DNA from: Hyaloscypha bicolor E
Taxonomy: Eukaryota; Ascomycota; Leotiomycetes; Helotiales; Hyaloscyphaceae
Assembly (NCBI RefSeq): GCF_002865645.1
Contig: NW_020194558.1
Span: 2,570,014 to 2,634,013, forward strand
Reading direction: 5' to 3'
DNA length: 64,000 nucleotides
Part shown: positions 1-10,738 of the stretch, in pieces
Numbering within the stretch: position 1 is the first letter of the stretch
Layout: the number at the start of each line of letters is the position of its first letter
Program-made: the position numbers and the translations under genes
Notes under the pieces: generated by a model
What the model saw: the letters and a program-made list of their open reading frames with translations, nothing else
The model's database searches: none
What the model was told of the DNA's origin: nothing

Positions 1-1365
1 TTGACCAGGACCAACATAACAAATGTCAATGCAGCCCCTAGCACACATCCCTTGTCAGAACCCAGAGTTACACATATGAAGATCTCTCATGATGGAAAGT
101 GGCTTGCAACAGTGGACGAATGGACGCCTCCAGCGAGAGAATATGACTTCTTAAAGCACAGGGGCAAAGACCTCTCCGTTGAGGTGCAGCAAAGACGAGA
201 GGTGTTCCTCAAATTTTGGCAGTGGAGCAAGGAGTCGGAGTTGTGGGAGCTCGTATCGCGTATTGATTCACCTCATTCGCTCGGCCCAGATTCAGGCGAT
301 GCCGGGAGGATTTTTGCCCTTGCCGCCGACCCTAGCTCCTCACGCTTTTCAACAATAGGAGAGGACAGTATAGTTAGAACTTGGGGGACAAAGACACGAA
401 AACGAGACGGAGTCGTTGTTCGTGCGAAAGACGGTAATGCTTTCAGAAATTGGCATTGCCAGCATGCCATTTGTCTTGGCAAGCCGGAACTTTTGGAGGG
501 ATCAGGGCATTCCGAAAAGTATCCTACAAGTGGATCGGTTACCTTTTCTGAGGATGGGTCAGTATTGGCCGCAGCATGCGATAGTGATGATGGCCTTTTG
601 CATATTGTGGACCCGGATTCTGGAATTATTCGACTCTCCCATACTGGATTGTTCGAAGGCACCATTATTGGCATGGAGTTCTTGGATCAGGATCTGATCG
701 TACTTTCCAACAAGTTGTTCGTCTTTGACGTTGTCTCTGAAACTTTCAGATTCGCCATCAAGCTAGCATCTAGTCCTGCATCTTTGACTCCCAGACAAAA
801 GCAGGAAATGATGCACTTGGCTGTTGATCGTCGAAGTCGGACCTTCGCAGTTGCACTTCCAACCTTCAGCGTTCAGTCGGGCAAGCCATCCCTTTGGTCA
901 GCGAGCTGCGAATTGACCGTATTCCACCAAGATAGTCGCGAGCCTCAACTCACCGAAGAATTCCCTACTATCATCACGGCTCTACTTCCCGCTGTCAGCT
1001 CCGAAGGCTATATCGTCCTCGACACCGCGGCCGAGATCCGTACTGTAATGAAGAAGGGCAGTCAAGCAGTCACTGCTCTTGCACAATCCACCTCAGCACT
1101 TGAGCTCGACACTGTGCCGGAAGAGCCGACTAGCGAAATGCTACAAGAGGAAGATGTCGAAGGAGTTGATGATTATCTCCTAACTCCCGCAGCAACACAA
1201 GACGGGGAGGGCGACGACGATAATGAGCACCCTGTCGTCACTCAACAACAGTTGTCAGAAATCTTCGATATTGGACCATCATTTGCCTTGCCACCGATGG
1301 AGGAAATGTTCTACCAGGTTGCTGGCCTATTTTCAAGCAAACCGCTTGCTCAGAGTGTATCATGA
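1..1365 (+). CDS. utp17: UTP17/NAN1-like WD40 ribosome biogenesis protein (5' partial)
   Basis: The frame is open at the first base and no initiator is visible, so the N-terminal part lies outside the window; 454 codons remain before the stop. The conserved stretch WLATVDEWTPP near visible residue 34 and the spaced beta-propeller blades fit the Nan1/Utp17 (WDR75) family. An acidic tail near residues 370-410 (rich in E and D) precedes the C-terminus, as often seen in nucleolar factors. Known family role: subunit of the t-UTP/UtpA part of the small-subunit processome, acting on 35S pre-rRNA transcription and early 18S processing in the nucleolus. No intron is needed in the visible part. Assignment rests on recalled family motifs; a different nucleolar WD40 protein is the alternative. 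Confidence 0.75.
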   Translation: MTRTNITNVNAAPSTHPLSEPRVTHMKISHDGKWLATVDEWTPPAREYDFLKHRGKDLSVEVQQRREVFLKFWQWSKESELWELVSRIDSPHSLGPDSGDAGRIFALAADPSSSRFSTIGEDSIVRTWGTKTRKRDGVVVRAKDGNAFRNWHCQHAICLGKPELLEGSGHSEKYPTSGSVTFSEDGSVLAAACDSDDGLLHIVDPDSGIIRLSHTGLFEGTIIGMEFLDQDLIVLSNKLFVFDVVSETFRFAIKLASSPASLTPRQKQEMMHLAVDRRSRTFAVALPTFSVQSGKPSLWSASCELTVFHQDSREPQLTEEFPTIITALLPAVSSEGYIVLDTAAEIRTVMKKGSQAVTALAQSTSALELDTVPEEPTSEMLQEEDVEGVDDYLLTPAATQDGEGDDDNEHPVVTQQQLSEIFDIGPSFALPPMEEMFYQVAGLFSSKPLAQSVS

Positions 1366-1776
1366 TTTCAGTTTCACAGTGTATGACTTGCATAGCGGTC
1401 GGGTTTCTCAGCATTTCAGCGATAGGGAGCTTTGTACAGGGTGTACAAAGCCAAAAGTAGGGATTGAATTACATGACATTGTCAACAGCTTCAATGTTAA
1501 GTGAGACCCCTTCAATTTCTTGGCAAGTGATCTCGTATCCAATTTCCAGAAGAAAGAATACAAGCAGGAGCATTAACGGAACCCGTTGGTCACGTGCAGA
1601 GAAGTGTCTTTAAAAGTGGGGTGCGAGCCATTTGGCCGATGGCGCAAGAGCAAGTGGATCAACCAACCTTCACAAAAAGGCATGTCGTACGAGCTCAAGT
1701 ATATCTCCCCTTCCTTCTCTCTTTTCAAGTCCAGTTCCCTCCCATTTCGTTCTCAGTTCCGTATACACAGTTCACA
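1366..1776. other. Intergenic: 3' end of utp17-like gene and promoter/leader of the oxygenase
   Basis: No credible gene. The stretch just before the next start (about 1710-1776) is rich in C and T, as in fungal 5' leaders. An open frame runs through it from 1594, but its sequence before 1777 has no protein-like character. Confidence 0.6.
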
Positions 1777-3047
1777 ATGTCATTTGACACCATCCCCATC
1801 CTTGACCTATCCCAGGCCAAAGACCCATCTACTAAGCCACAGTTCCTGGATGAGCTCCGACACGCTCTCTTAGAAGTTGGCTTCCTGTACCTGAAGAATG
1901 TAGGAATCCCAGAAGAGCTCACACAAAAGGTTATAGAAGAAGGCGTGGCCTTTTTTGACCTGCCTATGGAAGAGAAGTATATTGTACTCTCCCGTCTCCA
2001 TCCAGCTCCTAACCCGTTACGTACAGACTCAAAATTGAAATGAAAAACGCCCCCTCCTTCCTAGGTTACTCCCGCCTCGACGCTGAAATAACAGCACACA
2101 CCATTGACCACAGAGAACAAATCGACCTCTCAACCGACCACGCCGTCAGGACACCAGATCAGCCACTCTACCGAAACCTCTTTGCACCCACACAATGGCC
2201 GCCCCCTGCTTACCTCCCGGATTTCAAGCCCGTGTACTCGCAATACATAACCCTGATGGGCGAAATCTCCATCTTCTTCACGTCTTTGATCGCAGAAGCC
2301 ATCGGATTACCAGCCACCGCATTCAACAAGTACTTCGACGCCGACCAACAACATAAACTCAAAATCGTAAAATACCCCGATTTGAAAGAGCTAGGGCTAT
2401 GGAAGGAGGGAGATGAGGTGAAGGAGGGGCAGGGCGTTGGACCGCATAAGGATAGCATGTTTACGAGCTATTTGCTGCAGGTTACGAAGCATAAGGGTCT
2501 CCAGGTGCAGAATCTGAGGGGCGAGTGGATTGATTGTCCGCCTATTGATGGTACGCTTGTGGTTGCCATTGGGCAGGGGATGGAGGCTCTTACGCAAGGT
2601 GTTTGTATGTCCACGACCCATCGCGTGCTCTCTCCAGCTCCTGGGAGCGGGGCGAGATTTTCGGTTCCTTTTTTTCAAGGAGTTAGTCTTGATGCTGAGT
2701 TCGACGAGCTGAATGATTTGGATGGTGGAGGCGGCGTGGGCAGGGTTCCGGAGGAGGTGAGGGAGATGAGGAGGAGGGTTGTGGAGAGGAATGGAGGGAG
2801 GCTGGATGATGTGGAGTTTACGTTCAGGAGTGGAGGAAGTGCGAGGACGTTGGGCGAGGCGACGCTGAGGAATAGGATTAAGAGCCATCCGGATGTGGGG
2901 GAGAGGTGGTATCCCGAGATTCTGGCAGAAATTAGAGCGCAGCAGGAGGAGAGGGAGGAGGGTGACAGGAAGAAAGCTGCTTTTGAACCACAGCAGAATG
3001 GCGCTCCTCTGACCGGAGGGTTGGGCCAAGTTGTAGAAGCACACTGA
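1777..3047 (+). CDS. 2OG-Fe(II) oxygenase, isopenicillin-N-synthase-like
   Basis: Two exons, 1777-1976 and 2027-3047, joined over a 50-bp intron (GTATAT...CAG, branch CTAAC at about 2010); 406 residues. The join restores the sequence EEKLKIEMKNAP across the junction. The N-terminal part (IPILDLSQA, then GFLYLKNVGIP) is the DIOX_N fold; the iron ligands are His-x-Asp in GPHKDSMF and the distal His in STTHRVLSP, followed by the Arg-x-Ser pair GARFSVPFF that binds 2-oxoglutarate. Family members oxidise small molecules (flavonoids, gibberellins, beta-lactam precursors); the substrate here cannot be told. The gene stands alone, without biosynthetic neighbours, so a catabolic or detoxifying role is as likely as secondary metabolism. 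The start was chosen because the leader before it is pyrimidine-rich and the family begins close to this motif. Confidence 0.88.
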
Positions 3048-3282
3048 TGGAGAAGGATCAGGCTGATCGTGTACCGTAGACACATTATGCATAGCCTTTT
3101 GTCCATGCTAACTCCCAATGCGCCTATCGCTCCAGTAAATCCATCTAACATCTCGCATCCCTTATTCATTCATATCGCCTCCCTTCATCTCGCCAGTAAA
3201 AGGTAAAAGTTGCTCCACCTCCACTGCAAAGCAGGTTCAGTCCTCCATCATCGCACCTCCCCTCCCTCCCCTTTAACACCAC

Positions 3283-3651
3283 CTATTTCGCAGGCTGCAC
3301 CACAAAATTCGGGAAGCAGTCCTCGATTGTCTTGCTATGCTTATTCGTAGCGTGTTCCGTAAGTCTGTAACCCAAAGTATCACCATCAGCACCCCTCCAG
3401 TCTTCAGATTCCGGTGAGGCACTTACGCAGGCGCGCGAGTCGTCTTCAGGAACGTCGATTTGCAGATGTCGCACTGGATGTCCTTGGCCTGCTCATTGAC
3501 CTTCAGTTGCGACTTGGCCACTCCCTTGTCATCTTTGTCCTTGCGCGCACGCTTTGAGGCGGCTTTTGCTCCCTGTTTGAGGTCTGTCAGCCTAGAGGAG
3601 TGGAGGTGGGAGGAGGGGGAGGAGTGGGGGACTGACGTTTCCGCCACCCAT
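3283..3651 (-). CDS. Small 4F5/At2g23090-type zinc-binding protein
   Basis: Three exons on the minus strand: 3651-3637, 3572-3427 and 3364-3283, with introns of 64 and 62 bp; 80 residues. The first exon encodes only MGGGN. Joined, the protein starts MGGGNGAKAASKRARK, then has a CxxC pair (CDICKSTF) and an ExHxxNKHxK segment that completes a C2H2-like site, ending KTIEDCFPNFV. This matches the conserved small eukaryotic family containing 4F5 and zf-met2 signatures, about 75-85 residues long. The molecular function is not established. Each splice choice is forced: only these joins keep the family sequence RAPAL-T-EHATNKH in frame. No single open frame shows this gene, so it is easy to miss. Confidence 0.85.
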
Positions 3652-4002
3652 TTTTGCTTGAACTTCTGGTATTGAGGAGGGTGTCTGTTGGGTGCGTGGT
3701 AGAGGTAGAGGGTAGTGTTGTCTCGAGAGTTTGTGTCGTCGTACTCAGCGATATTTTTGGAGGAGGGGTTCTTCCGGGCTTATCGAAGAAAAAATACCTA
3801 CACAGCCAATCCGGTTTAGATTGGTGCCACAGGCCGACAGGGGTCCGTTTCCAGGGCGCTTCTAAGACCCCTGTCATTATTGATTTATGAGACGCGATTT
3901 CTGTCGCGAGTCAACCCTCTCAATTTCCTCACGTCATAAAATTCGACAACAAATCTATCTTCCCCTCAAAAACACCTAGAATTGCAAAGGGCAGTCTTCT
4001 TA
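3652..4002. promoter_or_regulatory. Divergent promoter region between the small zinc-binding gene and the HhH protein gene
   Basis: The two flanking genes are transcribed away from each other and share these 351 bases. A purine/pyrimidine-skewed stretch (3600-3780) is present, but no defined binding site could be assigned. Confidence 0.45.
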
Positions 4003-5211
4003 ATGCTTCGAGGAATCTTCGGAAGGAAAGAGAGCAATACGGTTCCCGAAATGGCGGAGACTATCGACGCTAAGTCCTTCAAGGACGCCCTCGATCGTTA
4101 TCCTGCTCTGATTAAGAGTCTCTCAAAGCCTCGTATGTAGCTCTTCATTTCTGATCGTTTTCTTTGGGAGATTTGAAGGCCGTTGTTAACGCGTTTGATA
4201 GCAAAGGAGGGTCAACTCAGTCTTGAGGAGCTCGACGCTTTCAGATATAATGGGGCTCCGATGGCTTATTCTTCGAAGACCGGTCGCACTATGGAGAGCA
4301 AGGACCTCCAGAAGCTGTTCGAGTGGAAGATGTAAGTTCCTTTGCAAATTGAGGCACTTTCCTTGGGATTTCATTTATTTGTGATTTTGAGCGAGTCCTG
4401 TATGAGTTGTTTTTCAGCGTCAACTTAAAAACGCATAGTTTTACTCGGTTACGTACTAATTTGGTTCAGGCGCCATGGCGTTTTCCGTCCAGGTCTTTCC
4501 GGCAAAGTTGCAAGCAACTCCAATGAGACAATCGCTGCTGCTTTCAAGGACGGTTTCGTCTACTATGCGGAGAAGCCGTCAGACATCGCCGGCGTTCTCG
4601 AGAAGTTGTCAAAGCCCCTCAAAGGTGTTGGACCAGCCACAGCCTCTCTCCTCCTCGCAGTCCATGATCCCTCAAACGTTGTATTCTTCAGCGACGAGCT
4701 CTACAGATGGCTTCTTCATGATGGCAAGAAGGTCTCCCCGAAGTACACGGCCAAGGAGTTCGAGGAGCTCTTCAACAAGGCGAAATCATTCATGTCGAGA
4801 ATCAAATGCACTCCGATTGAGCTCGAGAAAGCCGCATTCGTCATCATCAAAGAGAATGAGCCGGTCCCTGAGCCGAAGCCGAAGAAGGTTTCAAGCGGAC
4901 TTCCAAGAGGCCGCCCTAAGAAGCCTGACAGCGAGAAGAAGGTCAAGGTTCCTTCTGGCCGTGGTCGGGGACGCCCCCCCAAGGTAATCACTGCTGAAGA
5001 AAAGGCTGCAATGGCCGCAAAGGCCGCCTCTGGAGAAACCAAGAAGCGAGGAAGAAAGCCGAAGGCCAAGGAGGAAGAAGTTAAGGGTGAAGCTGATGTC
5101 GAGGCAGGGGAGGTAGAGGAGACGGCAGCTACACCAGCATCGAAGAAGAGAAAGACTTCAGAAGGCCCTGCTAGCAGTGCGAAGCGCAGTGGAAAGAAGG
5201 CAATGGCTTGA
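4003..5211 (+). CDS. Conserved helix-hairpin-helix-like protein with AT-hook-rich tail
   Basis: Three exons, 4003-4132, 4202-4331 and 4470-5211 (introns 69 and 138 bp); 333 residues. The joined N-terminal half reads SLEELDAFRYN, then FEWKMRHGVFRPGLSG and LKGVGPATASLLLA. The GVGPATAS motif is a helix-hairpin-helix signature like that of DNA glycosylases, followed by SDELYRWLL. I recall the same arrangement in uncharacterised proteins across eukaryotes. The C-terminal 120 residues are basic and contain three RGRP/RGRK-type AT-hook cores (RGRPKK, GRGRPPK, KRGRKPK) and nuclear-localisation-like KKRK clusters. A nuclear DNA-binding role is inferred; no catalytic lysine or aspartate of a glycosylase could be assigned. 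The start at 4003 is the first ATG of the open frame; a second ATG lies 16 codons later. Confidence 0.8.
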
Positions 5212-5821
5212 GCAGTTTTATTTGGTTTGGGAGGGCGAAAACTTGGAGCTGTGCATAGAATTTTTAGGCTTGGAAATGATATCCACAGGAGAGCCGCCAC
5301 TGAGATTATCATACAATGTATGATGCCACGGTAGTCGAACGCATGATTTTTAACTGGAAAAGCTCTTGATGTTATGTTGGCTGGAGTGGGAACAACATGC
5401 TTTGGCAGCGAAGCTAGGCTCGTTACAGCGCATAGAAGCCTATACTTACAGCGCCCCGACCACTATAAATTGGCCTAACAAAAGTCCTGATGTGCAACAA
5501 AACTCGTCACTAGAGGGTTGTCACGAGCTTCTTGCGAACCGCAATAGTGAATATCGGGCCACAGAGATATAAGGTAATTGAGAATGTTTTGAAGTGAAGC
5601 TAGGATAGGGGTTCGAGCAAGGTTTCTGTCAACCCCACAGGTTCGCGCATCCTGCCGCTTCGGGTCGGCGCGTCTTGTGCGTGATCAGGGAACCCATCCT
5701 AACCTCAACATACCTTCTTTTAGACAACAGTCAAGCTTCTATGTAGCCATTCAACGATATCTCTTTGCTTCTATCTCAACTATGATGCTTCATGCTCCCA
5801 TGCAACTCTGAGACAATCAGA
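5212..5821. other. Intergenic, no gene seen
   Basis: Contains the 3' region of the HhH gene and the leader of the DUF1479 gene. Small open frames here show no protein-like pattern. Confidence 0.55.
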
Positions 5822-7321
5822 ATGCTCTCAACCCTCCGCCGTCTCGCAGGCGGGGTAAAGCTACCCCTCCTTCAGACCCGCACCCCCGCAACCGTAACAG
5901 CAACCGCCACACAAAGCAAACATGCTCCAAAGAAAGAAGGCGACATCTCCTCCGTCTTCGCTTCTCTCTCAGGCGGTGAAGCTGTCCCCCTTCCCACACG
6001 CTTCGCAGAGCTCAAATCCTCCCTGATCCACGGCCATGAAGCCTCACTCATCGCCTCCTGGTCCCGCCTCCTCACCACCCTCCGCTCAGAAATAGAACTC
6101 ATCTCCACCGCCGGCTCCTCAATCACCCCCAGCATCCCATTCTCGGAAATCAGAAACCATTCCCGGGCCCTACCTTTCTCTCGCGCCATACGCAAACGCG
6201 GAGCCGCGGTAATCAAAAATGTGGTCCCTGAAGAGGAGGCCCTGGGCTGGAAAGAGGAGATTAAGGCGTATATCGCTAGGAATCCGGGGACGAAGGCATT
6301 CCCGAAGGGTAATCCGGCGGTTTATGAGTTGTATTGGAGTCCTGGGCAGGTGAAGGCGAGGGCTCATCCTAGTGTCCTCGAGACGCAGAGGTTTTTGATG
6401 AGTTTTTGGAATAATGGAAATAAAGAAGCCTTGATTAGTACAGAAATTCCGGTTTCGTATGCAGATCGATTGAGGATTCGACAACCTGGAGATAGTGGTT
6501 TTGCTCTTGGTCCGCATGTTGATGGCGGGAGTGTAGAGAGATGGGAAATGGAAGGATACGGGAAGGGAGGCGTCTACGATGCAGTGTTCGAAGGACGATG
6601 GGAGGATTTCAACCCCTGGGAATCTAGCTGCAGGTTGAAAGTGGAAAGTGATTTATATAACGGCGCTGGAGCCTGCTCGATGTTTAGAATGTTCCAGGGT
6701 TGGCTGAGCATGAGTTCCACTGGACCCGGGGAGGGGACATTGCTCGTTAATCCATTGTTCAAGCTTGCGACGGTATACTATGTGTTGAGGCCATTCTTTG
6801 AGCCTAGAAATGGGAATAAAGAGGCGAGCGGGTACTTGGATGAGAGAAATTGGATATTGAGTGAGAACCAGAGCTCCGTGCTACAAGGTGCGACCATGGG
6901 GTGTACTCAAGAACTGAACGAGACGTTGCATCCGCATCTTGAACTCGAGAAGACGATGGTTCATATTCCCGATGTTGGACCGGGGGACTATGTTGCGTGG
7001 CATTGCGATTCTATTCATGCTGTGGATAAGTTGCACGCTGGGAGGGGCGATTCAAGTGTGATGTACATTCCGGCTTGTCCATTGACGGAGGTAAATTCGA
7101 GGTATCTGGTTAGGCAGAGGGAGGCGTTTTTGAATGGGACACCGGGACCGGATTTCCCTGGTGGGAAGGGGGAGAGTGAACATGTTGGGAGGATGGGAAG
7201 GGCAGATATTGAGGATGCTGGTGGAGAAGATGGACTGCGAGCTATGGGTTTGGCGAGCTGGGAGGCTCAGTTCGAAAGCGAAAGGCAGATTGTGAGGGTC
7301 GCGAATTCGATCGTGACTTGA
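5822..7321 (+). CDS. DUF1479 (YbiU-family) dioxygenase-like protein
   Basis: Single exon, 499 residues. The family pattern is clear: SRAIRKRGAAVIKNVVP, then YWSPGQVKARAHP, a His-x-Asp in GPHVDGGSVERWE, and the distal region PGDYVAWHCDSIHAVD followed by VMYIPACPLTEVNSRYL. DUF1479 proteins are predicted Fe(II)/2OG-type oxygenases of the double-stranded beta-helix fold and occur in fungi and bacteria; no reaction is established. The N-terminus (MLSTLRRLAGGVKLPLLQTR) has Arg, Leu and Ser and no acidic residue in its first 20 positions, so mitochondrial import is plausible. An in-frame ATG ten codons upstream (5792) would spoil that presequence, which is why 5822 is preferred. Codons in the first 400 bp are C-rich and later ones are G-rich, a within-gene shift also seen in the oxygenase gene at 1777. 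Confidence 0.88.
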   Translation: MLSTLRRLAGGVKLPLLQTRTPATVTATATQSKHAPKKEGDISSVFASLSGGEAVPLPTRFAELKSSLIHGHEASLIASWSRLLTTLRSEIELISTAGSSITPSIPFSEIRNHSRALPFSRAIRKRGAAVIKNVVPEEEALGWKEEIKAYIARNPGTKAFPKGNPAVYELYWSPGQVKARAHPSVLETQRFLMSFWNNGNKEALISTEIPVSYADRLRIRQPGDSGFALGPHVDGGSVERWEMEGYGKGGVYDAVFEGRWEDFNPWESSCRLKVESDLYNGAGACSMFRMFQGWLSMSSTGPGEGTLLVNPLFKLATVYYVLRPFFEPRNGNKEASGYLDERNWILSENQSSVLQGATMGCTQELNETLHPHLELEKTMVHIPDVGPGDYVAWHCDSIHAVDKLHAGRGDSSVMYIPACPLTEVNSRYLVRQREAFLNGTPGPDFPGGKGESEHVGRMGRADIEDAGGEDGLRAMGLASWEAQFESERQIVRVANSIVT

Positions 7322-7774
7322 ATGTCTTCAACCCACGCCATCAAATGAGGGACATTGTTTCGAAGTGAAATGATCTATCGATTCGCGAGTCATGTAAAAA
7401 AGAATTCCTAGTTCCTCTTTTGTCTCAGTCTCAAAGTGGTCTGGAACATTCTCGCTCGCAGGGGATTGTCAACAACACCACTCCTCTGTCATCGCCACTG
7501 GTTTCTGAGCTCCCTTTAGGTCTGTAGCGGACTCTAGATCTGCTTTGCAGAGATTTATTCTATTATTTCATTATTTATGAACAAGTGGCCGGGATTCTTC
7601 AAGAGGGAGTCTCAATCCACATTCCTAATATTACCAGGTCAGCTTCCTTAGACAAGTTCTCATTGATGAGACAATTCGGATTGGCGACAATCTTCATGAG
7701 CAATGCATACCTATCCTCTATCTAAGAAAGGCCATTCTGTGATCTCTTTCCGATTTTTGCAATTTCAATTCGTG
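7322..7774. other. Intergenic: promoter of the cellulase gene
   Basis: No gene seen. Cellulase genes are usually controlled by carbon repression and inducers, but no site could be assigned with confidence. Confidence 0.5.
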
Positions 7775-10460
7775 ATGGCAACTCTTTTCCTCGTTCTTGG
7801 GCTCGTACAGCTGATTGCTGCGCTGGCCACAGCATATGGTAAGATATTATACCAATTGTGAACGGAAAATTACCTAACTCTGAGTAGGGAAGTGTGGTGG
7901 GAACGGATATACAGGACCGACGAGTTGTATTGCTGGCTACACTTGCGTCGTCTCGAGTTCAACCTATTCACAATGCCTGCCAGCGCCGATCCCACCTGGT
8001 CATCAATCACCATGGGGTCCGTGGATCATCTCTTCATAGAACAGCAAGCAGATACTGACTTTTATCAAGGACAGTGTGGAGGTCAAGGCTACAGTGGACT
8101 CACTCAGTGTTCTCCGGGGTATTTCTGTTGTGTAAAGTCAATTTACTACTCGCAATGTATCCCGACACCTCCACCCGTTTCTAGCAGTTTCACAACTTCA
8201 GTGGCGAGTTATTCGAGGTCAACATTAAGTAGATCATCTTCGAGCATTAAGTTTTCAAGTTCTCAAGTTCGTCCACCTGATGAGAACATTGATTTATCCT
8301 TTCAAGATACAGCAAATCATAAAGACAAAGCAGCTGCATTGACGTCCACTTTGTCGAGATTGGCAGTATCGTCGTCATCAAGCACAAAGGATAAATTTTC
8401 ATCGACATCTTCAATACGCAGTAAGAAATTTACCCGCTCGCCCTCAAGTCAAGGAAATCCGCTTATCAAAGACAGCATCTTCGTCATCCGCTTCGGTGAA
8501 GTCATCGCCATCTTCTTCAACTTCGGTCACTCCAAAACTTACAACAAGCAGTAAGAAATCAACCACCGCATTTGCAAGTACCACCAACTCCAAGAAGTTA
8601 TCATCTACACCTATGTTCCCAGTGGGCTCTGCAACCAGCACGGTCTCAAGTCAGCAAGCCCAACAGACCCCATGGGGTGAGTTCAAATATTCAAAACTTC
8701 CTTCTTCGATCATGACTGAAACTGTTGCAGGCCAGTGCGGAGGAACTGGATGGACTGGGCCGAGTCTATGCCAGAGTGGTTGGACTTGTGTTTCACAAGC
8801 CGGAAACCCTTGGTATTCGCAATGCTTGCCTAACGCTGCAACGTCCTCGATTGGTGGAGGACAAGTCACAACACCATCTCTATCTTCAACCACCGTGATT
8901 AGCGTTACACAGTCCCCACCTAGCCAGTCTGGATCGCCCCCTCCACCCAACACAGGATCGCCTCCAAGTTGCGCTTCATCCAATGCACCAGCTCCAGGTT
9001 CTGGAAAGGTGTCGGTGGCGGGAATCAGTGAGTTTGGTGATATCAAGTCTAAACTGTTGAGTCTTGGATCTCTGACAGACGTCTAGATATTGCTGGCTGT
9101 GAATTCGGGACTGATAGCAACGTGAGCAATATTCCTGATTGCAGTGATAAACATCTAACAGAACCTCAGGGAAACCAACAGCCATCAGCGGCGTACTGTC
9201 CCCTCGGTCCAATGTATAACAAACCAGACGGACCCGGCCAGATGTCTCATTTTGCATCGCAGGACAAGTTCAACGTCTTCCGGCTTCCAGTTGGCTGGCA
9301 ATATCTCACAAATAATGCCAATGTAGCAACTGGAACTCTGGATCCGACGAATTCAGGGGCATATGACTTGTGAGAGGGTTCACTTTTTCGGTGGGATGCT
9401 GGCTGACTTGCTCTGCAGTTTGGTTCAACAGTGCTTAGTGACAGGAGCGTACTGTCTGATTGATATCCACAACTATGCCAGATTCAGTATGCACTCTTCG
9501 AAAGTATGCGAGAACTAACTAACAGGAAAATTTAGATAACGCCATAATCGGCCAAGGAGGACCAACCAATGAAGTCTTTGCTGCTCTCTGGGCCTCCATC
9601 GCTACCACATACAAGAGCCAAAGCAAAGTCATATTCGGACTCATGAACGAGCCACACGAGAGTGAGAAGAACCCTTGCCCTTCCCAATGAGACCGAGACT
9701 GACATCTCCCAGTACTCAACATATCAACTTGGAGAGACACCGTCCAAGCAGCCGTCACCGCAATCGTGAGTCCAAGCTTCCTTCCCGTTTCTTGATCTCC
9801 TAACATAAAGCAGCGTAATGCAGAAGCAACCTCCCAAATCATCCTTCTTCCCGGTAACGGTTGGACGAGTGCCCTATCATTCCTCTCCGACGGTTCCGGA
9901 CCTGCACTTGCAACGGTTACAAATCCAGACCACTCAACCACGAAGCTCGTATTCGACATCCACAAATATCTTGACTCGGATAGTAGTGGAACTAGCCCTG
10001 AGTGTGCGGATAATTATATCAGCAAGGCTTTTGAGCCGTTGGCGCAGTGGTTGAGGTGTAATGGACGGATGGCACTTTTGGTAGGTTATGGGTTTATGTG
10101 ATGGGAAGGTTTGAGGCGAAATTGACATTTGCTAATGGGAATAGAGCGAGACGGGAGGCGGCAGTACGAGTAGTTGCCAGACATATCTTTGTCAGACTGT
10201 TGCATTTTTGAATGCGAATTCTGATGGTAAGCTTGGTGTCTCTTAAGCTAGGAGGGGGGACTAACTGGTGACAGTGTATCTTGGTTACATTGGGTGGGCT
10301 GCTGGTGCTTTTGACCGTAAGTGACTCCTTCCCACCACCCTCCGATTTGGCAAGAGGCTGACAGCATGCAGTGAGCTACCAACTTGCAGAAACGCCGACG
10401 AATAGTAAAGGAGTGTGGAAGGATACGCAGATTGTGACCCAGTGCTTGGTTCCTAAATGA
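7775..10460 (+). CDS. Secreted GH5 endoglucanase with three CBM1 cellulose-binding modules
   Basis: Thirteen exons: 7775-7838, 7888-8016, 8070-8420, 8476-8676, 8731-9027, 9087-9369, 9419-9486, 9536-9661, 9713-9765, 9814-10080, 10145-10226, 10275-10316, 10372-10460; 683 residues and a consistent frame throughout. A signal peptide ([20 protein letters not shown]) is followed by CBM1 modules at about residues 22-55, 65-99 and 249-285, each with the Cys pattern and aromatic/Gln surface (for example [14 protein letters not shown]). Ser/Thr/Pro linkers separate modules 2 and 3 and module 3 from the catalytic domain (about 346-683). That domain resembles Trichoderma Cel5[22 protein letters not shown], acid/base Glu503 in MNEPHE, nucleophile Glu615 in LLSETGGG. 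It should cut internal beta-1,4-glucan bonds outside the cell. The donor of intron 2 (GTCCGT) and its acceptor (AAG) are weak; all other junctions are ordinary. Usual relatives carry one CBM1. Confidence 0.9.
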
Positions 10461-10738
10461 GATTTCTTAGGATGAGATGAGGGAGGAGATGAGTGCATAG
10501 AGCATAGCGAGATGAAAACAATAACAGCATGGATTGACACCTAATCCTTAGCATTATTAACCGCAGTCAAGTTAGGAACAACCAACCCGGGCTGAAATTA
10601 CTCGATGCTCCATACTCCCATGAACAAGCAGAAAATTCTCAACTCCTATACCACGACCATCCTTCGGCGCCTCATCAGTCTTTCCAGACTCAGCCATTCC
10701 CCCCACCTCTCGAACCATGTCCCGTTGAAAGACACCCG

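Noticed and set aside
9122..9161. Possible 40-bp intron (GTGAGC...CAG) in the GH5 domain
   Set aside because: Its length is not a multiple of three while both sides are already in the same frame, so removal would break the protein.
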